DNA of 64,000 nt. Origin: Novakomyces olei (taxonomy: Eukaryota > Ascomycota > Novakomycetes > Novakomycetales > Novakomycetaceae). The notes below the pieces were generated by a model that made no database searches, was not told the origin of the DNA, and saw nothing but the letters and a program-made list of their open reading frames with translations. The position numbers were made by a program, and so were the translations under genes. The stretch is taken from the NCBI GenBank assembly GCA_016906335.1, contig JADEYG010000005.1:374702-438701 (forward strand). Direction: 5' to 3'. Positions within the stretch are counted from its first letter, which is position 1. Each line of letters starts with the position of its first letter. Below are positions 57,389 through 64,000 of the stretch, piece after piece.

Positions 57389-57773
57389 AATTGGGAGTAA
57401 AATTATCACATTAGCGAAGTTGTGTAGCAATAAGCAGCAATTACTATTTACTATAATCCATCCAGTATTATGGCCCAGTAGAGGGCGGACTTTGTCGATT
57501 TGTCACTTTGTCGATTTGAATTACAGTTTATTCATTGCGAGTCTACTAGTCTACACTGTGACTAACGCCATTGATATCTCCATTGATCAAGTTTTGTATG
57601 GGCCATGTGCTGCTTTGTGTTGGGTATAATGTCGCGTCGTTTTTATTGGTATAGTTGCTAAAATAATATCATTAAAACATACTAGTAGTAAGGCTTACTA
57701 TAGAGATGAAAAAATAAATAATAACATCCTTTAAACATACGAGGCTTAATATAGATGATAAAAAAATAATTAA
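57389..57773. other. Intergenic region COX4-tRNA
   Basis: About 385 bp, AT-rich near the tRNA with a partial direct repeat (catac...aggctta..atagatgataaaaaaataa at 57678-57712 and 57735-57770). No gene. Confidence 0.55.
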
Positions 57774-57846
57774 GCCCCACGCGAGGGTCGAACTCGCAAC
57801 CTCCGCTTTAGAAGAGCGATGCGCTAACCAATTGCGCCAGCGGGGC
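57774..57846 (-). tRNA. tRNA-Arg (anticodon TCT)
   Basis: 73 nt without intron. On the minus strand: acceptor GCCCCGC pairs with GTGGGGC, D arm GCGC-AATTGGTTA-GCGC, anticodon arm TCGCT-CTTCTAA-AGCGG with TCT at 34-36, five-base variable loop, T arm GCGAG-TTCGACC-CTCGC. The base after the acceptor stem is T. T-rich sequence follows for Pol III termination. It reads AGA (and perhaps AGG) codons. Confidence 0.96.
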
Positions 57847-58329
57847 GATACCCTAATCAAGGAATTCTCATGGACCATTACGCACGAGAATACTGCCAAT
57901 CTGAGATTTTTAAAAATATATTCTACATTAAATATTTAATTTTCATGTGAGATTTACCAATTCACTGCACCCATTAATCAAATGCCGATACGCACAAGTA
58001 CTTCTATATCCTTATCGTCGTCACTTAACAGACAAAACTAGATAAATTTGCTCAGACAACTACTAACTATGCTAAAAATTATAATATCCCATATTGTGCA
58101 ACCCAATTCGCTCCATGATTGCAATGCGCTCTGTAATAATCCATCCAGATGACGAAAAGAGCCCAAAAACAGCGTGTATACCAAACTTCTTGAATACCGT
58201 CTAAAAGCAATAGCAAACGTCACTTTGCCTCTCTCTCAGTCTCGCTGTATTTATAATGCCCAATATTGACACGAATACAGACACACGTTCTTTTGAGCAT
58301 CTCTCTTTTCTTTGCTTGGCGTCCTTGTT
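57847..58329. other. Intergenic region tRNA-MID2-like gene
   Basis: About 480 bp. No recognisable gene or element. Confidence 0.5.
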
Positions 58330-59325
58330 TCAAAAATTGACAGCTGCCCTATGATGTCGGCCTAAAAAGAGCGGTCCATGACCTGATCTCTCGGACATGG
58401 GTGCAGCTGGATCGTTGACAGGATGCATAAACTCGGAAGAATCAGAATCGTCGCTGCGACCCGATCGTCGGAAAGGCCACCAGCCCTTTATTCGGGCCAG
58501 GATAAGCAGTGTAATTAAAATAATCAAGAACCCTCCAACGCCGACAACAACGCCAACTACAATTCGGTTATTATGTGACAGTCCACTTTGCGAGTTGGAT
58601 GTTTCGTCACTGCTGCTCACTTCAGCAGCTCTTGTTGCTGAAGCATGTGCCGTAAATACAATAGTAGTGTAGCTCGTAAGTGGTGAGCCTCCCTGGGAAG
58701 TGGGCGAGGCTACAATGGCAACAGTACTGGTGTACACAGACGCAGAGTTCCCACTCTCAAGCGCAGTTTGAGCAGTGCTTGAGGCAGACGTGGTTGATTG
58801 TGGAGTCGATGAAGACGAGCTAGAAATTGTTGAGGAGGAGGTCGTAAACGTAGAAAGGCTCGTTAAAGTAGACGATGGAGTAGTCGAAGTTGACGAAACC
58901 GGGTCCGACGACGTGAAAAAGCTGGTTGAAAGTGAAGAAGAAGAAGAGTCTGTTGTAGTTGATGACTCTGTAGACGAAGGCGTAGAGGAAACAGTAGAGC
59001 TCTCATCTGTGGAAACGCTGGAAAACAATGAGCTTGAGCTTGTGCTTGTGCTGGTGCTGGTGCTTGTGACTGAACTGGACGGCGACGACTCGGTAGAGGA
59101 GCTCAGAGTCGTGGAAGGTGGTGCCGAGGAGGACGAGAACAGAGTCGAGCTGGAGGACAAGCCCGAAGATTGGGTATTGATCACGGTTGCATTGCCTTGA
59201 AAATCTTGGCGGCGTATTAGCTTTGCCCGGAAGCAGTTCCCCTCGTTTCCTTGGCAATCATAAGCGCAAGACACGGCCACTCGAGCTTCAAGCAGCAAAA
59301 GCAGCCATTTCAGACGCAAAAGCAT
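58330..59325 (-). CDS. Mid2/Wsc-like cell-wall stress sensor
   Basis: Single exon of 331 residues. The signal peptide is about residues 1-19 (LLRLKWLLLLLEARVAVSC). A small Cys-containing segment (CAYDCQGNEGNC) and an Asn-linked site (NAT) follow, then about 160 residues of Ser/Thr, a typical rod of O-mannosylation. One membrane helix lies near 255-278 (VVVGVVVGVGG then LIILITLLILARI) and the cytosolic tail is about 55 residues, starting KGWWPFRRS and containing MHPVNDPAAPMSERSG. This is the layout of Mid2/Mtl1 and Wsc sensors, which feed Rho1 and the wall-integrity MAPK cascade. The WSC Cys pattern is absent, so Mid2-like fits better; such proteins are too diverged for firm orthology. Confidence 0.72.
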   Translation of the reverse strand: MLLRLKWLLLLLEARVAVSCAYDCQGNEGNCFRAKLIRRQDFQGNATVINTQSSGLSSSSTLFSSSSAPPSTTLSSSTESSPSSSVTSTSTSTSTSSSSLFSSVSTDESSTVSSTPSSTESSTTTDSSSSSLSTSFFTSSDPVSSTSTTPSSTLTSLSTFTTSSSTISSSSSSTPQSTTSASSTAQTALESGNSASVYTSTVAIVASPTSQGGSPLTSYTTIVFTAHASATRAAEVSSSDETSNSQSGLSHNNRIVVGVVVGVGGFLIILITLLILARIKGWWPFRRSGRSDDSDSSEFMHPVNDPAAPMSERSGHGPLFLGRHHRAAVNF

Positions 59326-60857
59326 AATCCCTATTGATCAAGAGAGCCGCACCCAGAAAGGGTGGGTCCACACTACGTACCTCGCAAAGATTTCGGTAGA
59401 GTATAGTCGGTAGTGTGGTCAATTCGTTGAGTGGGGAAAATATAGAGGGACCAGCTTTAGAGTCGATTGGAGGAGTAAAAGTGCAGGACACTGAAGCGGC
59501 TAGAATCAGGTACCTCGGTGCATGGGCAACGAACGGTAAAGGCAGGCCTCCTCCCAATGCAACTTAAAAAAAGAAAAAGAAAAAGAAAAGAACAAAAGAC
59601 AAGAACAAATCGCACGGAAAGTGTACGACCTGGAGCAGATCGATGCTTTCGGCCACAATTTAGTGATCGTGAGACGCAAGCAAAAAACGGCAATAAGAAA
59701 GAATCAGGTAGACGGCTGTTCCGGTTACTTGGAACAATAAGATGGGTTTTATATTATGTACTCATTGAATGTAATGCATTTATTATAGTGGTGTGCAGCG
59801 TAAAGGAATTCTCAATGCAACCGGTGCAAGCGAAACCCCGCGCATCGTGCGTGATTCATACGAGCCTCAAACAAAATGGCCGATATTAGAATTAATAGAC
59901 AGTAGGGAGAAATATTGACAATTATCTTAATATTCGTTGCACATGACGAACGTGTCTGCCAAACGTACAAGTGTGATCGTTGCAAAGTACAATTAAGCTA
60001 TTGTGTGGCCTTTACATGGCCGCTAACGTTGCGTGTAGGCGCTTCTCACTTTTCCACTCATCCCCGATTGGGACGGGCCGGCCGTTATGCACGTGTATCA
60101 CGATAATCACTTTTATGTAAGATTGATATTGGAATCGACGAACAAGTAACATTGTACGAAAATTCACATACTAATACTAATAATAGTTGTTCACAGTTGA
60201 GTTTACAAGCCAGTAAATTAGCTTGAATGTCACCTAAATCTTGAAACAATAACTATTATTGTCGAAATATTCTATTATCCCCTCATGTTATCTTTTATCT
60301 ATCCAATTGTCATTTCAAATACATTTTTTGAGGCTTGTTTTCTTTTGCTCTCTTAGATATCTGTTTGATAATATAAAGGTATTTACACCGCTCAAGTAAG
60401 CTCTTTTATCTTTGGGGGATTCAGTCGGAGCTTTTGTGTGTTTGTATTTTAAATATTTTACTACAAGAAAATTTTCCAATTTTAAATACAAATAATAGTA
60501 TTAATATTAATTAGTGTTGAATTAGTATTGTAATTAATATTAATATTAGTATTGTAATTATACTAATAGTTTAGTATTCTATCCAGACCCATTCATTATA
60601 AAACGCTATTAAACAAAACTGCACCCTTCACCTGCTGAGCCGCCTTTTCTTTCTAGCACTGCCTCCCCCCTCTGCAACACCGCCACTTTGTCATAACACC
60701 AAGTCCCCCTCAGCCAGAGGGGAACAAAGAATTGAACAAACTCACAAAGTAAGTAAAATTTAAACATAAGTAGAACATTAATAAATATAATAGACAAATT
60801 ATAATAGTGAGACCCAAAAAAGTAAAGGCAAGCATGAACCAACTGTCTTTTCGATTT
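59326..60857. other. Gene-free region between the MID2-like gene and HUL4
   Basis: 1.5 kb. Strongly AT-rich from 60120 to 60600 with aatattaat-type imperfect repeats near 60490-60560. Short frames only; no RNA gene seen. Confidence 0.55.
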
Positions 60858-63656
60858 CTACTTCAGCCCGAACCCATCCGTCCCGTCTAGAGCCTGCTGC
60901 AGCATGCTCTGCAACTTCTCCTTCGTGCTGTACCGTTGCAGGCACAACTGGCTAAAGCATGTGTGAGCAGTTGGATACCTATTCTCCTCTTCGCCGGTTA
61001 TACAAATACTAAACTCCATGTTGCTGGCACCTGCAGCAGGAATACGTTCGCATCCAGTAATAAACTGAATTATTTGCCGTTGATACTGGGCATTTGCGCT
61101 GCTCAATATTTCCCAAAACCAGGCGACAACGGGCTCGATTGCTCCGTCAGAGCCGTCAAACGACTCATACGTCGTAATCGCTTTCAGCTGAGCAATATCT
61201 AAATCCTCTGACGTACCTCGGACCATCATTTCAATCTCTTCTGGCCGGAACAACGAAAAAGCATTGCCGCCACAGACTTGCAAGAACCCACGCTTGAACG
61301 GCTCAAATTGTCGTGCTACGCCTTCCGTTAACACGTGAGATATGACTCGTTCAACATAGAGGAATCTGTTGGCAAAAGTAACGGGAATTCTGTCGCCCTT
61401 GGGCAGTAATGGAAGCACCCGTACTTTGCCATAATACGATTCTGTAAACGTAAAATCTAGCGCGCCATAGATGCGTGAAAACTCGTGCTCTCTGTCTTTT
61501 TGTTTTTCCTTGATTAAATGTTTTTCATTGTACTTTTCACTCTTTTCTTTTTCGCTTTTCTCTCTCTCACTTATGTCTTTATCATGCACGCCGTCATTCC
61601 CATACTCCAGCATCTTTTGCAAACCAGAGGCCAGTCCCGGCCGGACTTGAGCCAAGTCTTGCAGGGTCAATGGTAGACCCAGCAGCTTCTTGTAGCAAGC
61701 CAGGGGCAGAGGGACGTCTAGCACTGCTGAATTGTATATCGCCAGGCCCATTACTGCACCGACAAGATAATACTGCTGGCTGTTTTCCAGTGTTGCAGGA
61801 TTAAACCAGCAAGAGATAGCTCCATTGTTGCCAATACCATCGTCCTCTCTTACAAACATCCCATTTTGCGGGTTGAAAATGTCCCTGCAAACGAGGAGAA
61901 ACCATTCTTTCCGTAATCCACCAGCATCAACACCCATTTCATTGACGAATTCTATCTTTAGAGTTTTCTTTAGTTCGCGCTCTCGAAATGATACTTGCCG
62001 TAAACTGTCCTCCACCACACAATGCCGCCGTACTTGCAGTACCAAGTGAGGCTCGACCCGGGTCTTTGATAAAATAGACGTGAAAAAGGCATCCCTCGCC
62101 ATCATTTGCATTTGACGGCGAGCATCATACTCCAAAATTGTAGTCTTGGCTAACATTGAGAGGATAAAAGGATACTGGCAAAAGGAGAGACGACAAGTTC
62201 TCTGTTCCCATCGCTCATAGTCCGCTGGCAAATCCACAAAATCAATCATACTATTATAAAACTCACTCGCTTCTAGCCGCGGTACTTTTTGATTTGCTGC
62301 CCATAAAAGAGCCATCGTTTTAACTGCCGCCCTGATCGTCCAGTCATCATCGTACCGCCACGAACTTTCCTTGTTTGCCACAACGTACCGCCGATGCTTG
62401 GCCAGTCGACGCGTAATAAACATGTTTCCAAGTTCCACAAGGCGTCTAAACGCGTCCACGTTGTCCCGGTAGCCAGAGCAGCAAAGCCAATTCACTATAT
62501 AATGATGTAAATCGTTGGGAAGGCTGCCGAGTAGCCCGAAAATGTTTTTAAGCGCCCTGTAAGGTTCTATTTTTTTACCACGCTCAATCTGGTTTCCGCT
62601 GGTATTAGCATCAAGCTCTGTAGTGCTCGTTTTGGTGCTCGTTTTACTAGACACAACTCTACTAGAACAAAATTTATTCGCACTGCTGTTGATTGTCACC
62701 TTGATGTTTCCTCTCTTTGCTCCATCAGCGTCAGCGTTAGAACCGGTTGCACTGGCAGCACTAGACGAAGGAAATATAACCCGCTTTTCCCTTAAAAGTG
62801 GATGCTCTAAAAGAATTAAAAGAAATAAAATATCGCCCGGCTTTGTCGGCTTTATCCGCGGTCTCTGTAGCAAAACTTCAATGCCGCTCCACATTTTCGT
62901 CTTTACAAGGTCCGGCAGATCTTTGATCAAAGCATAAGCAGTCCTCAGATCGTCAAACGCTATGCCGGGATCGGAGATCGATACGCCCTTGCCACAAAGA
63001 AAACTGCGATTCAATATGGCCGGAGACGAGAAACAGCTGTTCAGTAGCTCAGCAGTGCTTCGCCAAGCCCCCTGTGAGGCATGGCAGTCACCCATTGTTT
63101 GCTGCACTGTACGCGATCGGTAAACCATGGCCTCTAAATGCGAAAGGGACAGAAACTGAAGATGTTTTGGTGAAGCATCTTCATCTATTACATCATTTTC
63201 ATCCGTTTCAGTCATAGTAATATCGTTGATAGTGGAGCAAACAGTGCAGCGGAAGCAGTGTGCATGTGAAGGATACTCGAGATCGCATCCGCAGCAGATA
63301 CAAGTCGCAACATGAACGTCGTTTTCCCGCTTTCTTTCACCATCGCTCTCGTCACTAGAATCTGAAAACTGAGCGCGGGCTCCAGAAGCCAGAGACACGT
63401 CTTCCTGCTTGCTTTGATTAGACAAAGAAAATTGGGAAGAGGGGAATTCGTGGTCCTCCGCCCGCTTGTTTTTTCGTGACGGAGAAAGCATGTGCAGCAA
63501 AGGCAGCGATAGCCTTCGAACAATTTTGTGGCCCCCACTTGAGCCCCCACTATTGGCTGCCCCACCTGCACTGTCCCCGGTTATCATAGCGCTGGCGCCA
63601 GTCGCCGATTTACGCCAAGGCCGCCGGTGCGATCGAGTTGCCACAGACGACGACAT
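60858..63656 (-). CDS. HUL4: HECT-type E3 ubiquitin ligase, Hul4-like
   Basis: Single exon of 932 residues from the ATG at 63656 (frame open 14 codons upstream but without ATG). A basic, Ser-rich N-terminus precedes a Cys/His cluster (CICCGCDLEYPSHAHCFRCTVC) at about 120-145, a possible zinc ribbon. The middle contains YIVNWLCCSGYRDNVDAFRRLVELGNMFI. The HECT domain covers about 565-932: EFVNEMGVDAGGLRKEWF, YYLVGAVMGLAIYN, LLPKGDRIPVT, GNAFSLFRPEEIEMMVRG and the catalytic Cys 900 in AHTCFSQLCL, ending 32 residues later in DGFGLK. The IYNSAVLDVPLPLACYKKLLG segment and overall size resemble Hul4 and the UBE3A/AREL group. A Lys/Glu-rich insertion of about 35 residues splits the HECT N-lobe. Hul4 works with Hul5-like pathways in protein quality control, but substrates are unknown here. 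Confidence 0.88.
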   Translation of the reverse strand: MSSSVATRSHRRPWRKSATGASAMITGDSAGGAANSGGSSGGHKIVRRLSLPLLHMLSPSRKNKRAEDHEFPSSQFSLSNQSKQEDVSLASGARAQFSDSSDESDGERKRENDVHVATCICCGCDLEYPSHAHCFRCTVCSTINDITMTETDENDVIDEDASPKHLQFLSLSHLEAMVYRSRTVQQTMGDCHASQGAWRSTAELLNSCFSSPAILNRSFLCGKGVSISDPGIAFDDLRTAYALIKDLPDLVKTKMWSGIEVLLQRPRIKPTKPGDILFLLILLEHPLLREKRVIFPSSSAASATGSNADADGAKRGNIKVTINSSANKFCSSRVVSSKTSTKTSTTELDANTSGNQIERGKKIEPYRALKNIFGLLGSLPNDLHHYIVNWLCCSGYRDNVDAFRRLVELGNMFITRRLAKHRRYVVANKESSWRYDDDWTIRAAVKTMALLWAANQKVPRLEASEFYNSMIDFVDLPADYERWEQRTCRLSFCQYPFILSMLAKTTILEYDARRQMQMMARDAFFTSILSKTRVEPHLVLQVRRHCVVEDSLRQVSFRERELKKTLKIEFVNEMGVDAGGLRKEWFLLVCRDIFNPQNGMFVREDDGIGNNGAISCWFNPATLENSQQYYLVGAVMGLAIYNSAVLDVPLPLACYKKLLGLPLTLQDLAQVRPGLASGLQKMLEYGNDGVHDKDISEREKSEKEKSEKYNEKHLIKEKQKDREHEFSRIYGALDFTFTESYYGKVRVLPLLPKGDRIPVTFANRFLYVERVISHVLTEGVARQFEPFKRGFLQVCGGNAFSLFRPEEIEMMVRGTSEDLDIAQLKAITTYESFDGSDGAIEPVVAWFWEILSSANAQYQRQIIQFITGCERIPAAGASNMEFSICITGEEENRYPTAHTCFSQLCLQRYSTKEKLQSMLQQALDGTDGFGLK

Positions 63657-64000
63657 TTTGTTGTGGATTGCAATTAGAGGGCTCAGTATAGCGGACAAGA
63701 GGATTCACCAGTTGGAGATCTGAATGAGCTATCAGAATCCGTATTGCTCGTGCTTGCTGGCTGCTCTTTCAACAAGTCCGTCTACTTGAATGCGGCAGTA
63801 CGGATCTGTTGCTTGCCCGCCCCAGTCAGACGCAATTCGCAACGTTATTCATCGACCGGCAAGAGACGATCAGCTCGACTAGCAGAATCAGAGATCTGCT
63901 TTCGAAGGTGACCCGAACCCAATTGATTTGCAGCTTTTGTCTCAAGTCAGAATGCCTCGTGACTGAGCAATCAAAAGGACGGACAGCTCTTGGCAACTCG
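63657..64000. other. Upstream region of HUL4 to the window edge
   Basis: About 340 bp. No gene recognised; whether a neighbouring gene begins beyond the edge cannot be seen. Confidence 0.5.

Noticed and set aside
58775-59200. 141-codon acidic frame on the plus strand
   Set aside because: It is the antisense of the Ser/Thr-rich part of the MID2-like gene, whose signal peptide, membrane helix and tail make the minus strand the coding one.

Overview
The window is nuclear DNA of a filamentous or dimorphic fungus, almost certainly an ascomycete. The evidence is a single chitin synthase, an Opy2-type HOG-pathway anchor, a Mid2-like wall sensor, Nup37, Atg3, Ysh1, Tho2 and mitochondrial proteins, in genes cut by many very short spliceosomal introns (several of 37-45 nt, with GTAAG/GTATG-like donors and CTAAC/CTAAT branch sites close to the acceptor). 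The species cannot be named from sequence alone. The tiny introns plus retained genes that budding yeasts such as Saccharomyces have lost (NUP37, MurQ-type etherase, pyroglutamyl peptidase, Stealth protein) fit an early-diverging ascomycete lineage of the Taphrinomycotina or Lipomyces type; this is inference.

Layout. 0-9 kb: 3' part of UTP14 (+), a VPS3/VPS39-family gene (-), an ARB1-like ABC-F ATPase (+), an MFS monocarboxylate-type porter (-). 9-20 kb: STU2/XMAP215 (-), a long ATT repeat, the six-exon VMA3 (+), a 2-kb gene-free stretch, a Stealth-family (GNPTAB-like) membrane phosphotransferase (+), NUP37 (+). 20-30 kb: a small unknown gene (-), CUZ1 (+), GLE2/RAE1 (+), mitoribosomal RSM25 (-), a class I glutamine amidotransferase (+), a fused MurQ etherase-BadF-type sugar kinase (+). 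30-42 kb: AYR1-like reductase (-), a LAM/Ysp-type sterol transfer protein (+), YSH1 (-) with a repeat-filled intron, low-molecular-weight tyrosine phosphatase (+), pyroglutamyl peptidase I (-). 42-64 kb: chitin synthase (+), THO2 (-), ATG3 (+), MBF1 (-), OPY2 (+), COX4 (+), tRNA-Arg(TCT) (-), a MID2-like sensor (-) and a HUL4-like HECT ubiquitin ligase (-).

Most genes are conserved housekeeping genes with no cluster logic. The accessory signals are the MurQ-kinase fusion, which could salvage N-acetylmuramic acid or act as a GKRP-like regulator, and the Stealth protein, which could build phosphodiester-linked surface glycans. OPY2, the MID2-like sensor and chitin synthase all act at the cell surface but look like independent genes. 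Coding models below were built by joining frames at GT..AG sites and checking that every joint keeps the frame; about 46 introns were placed, and roughly ten of them use an AAG acceptor. Short tandem repeats are frequent between genes and inside introns.
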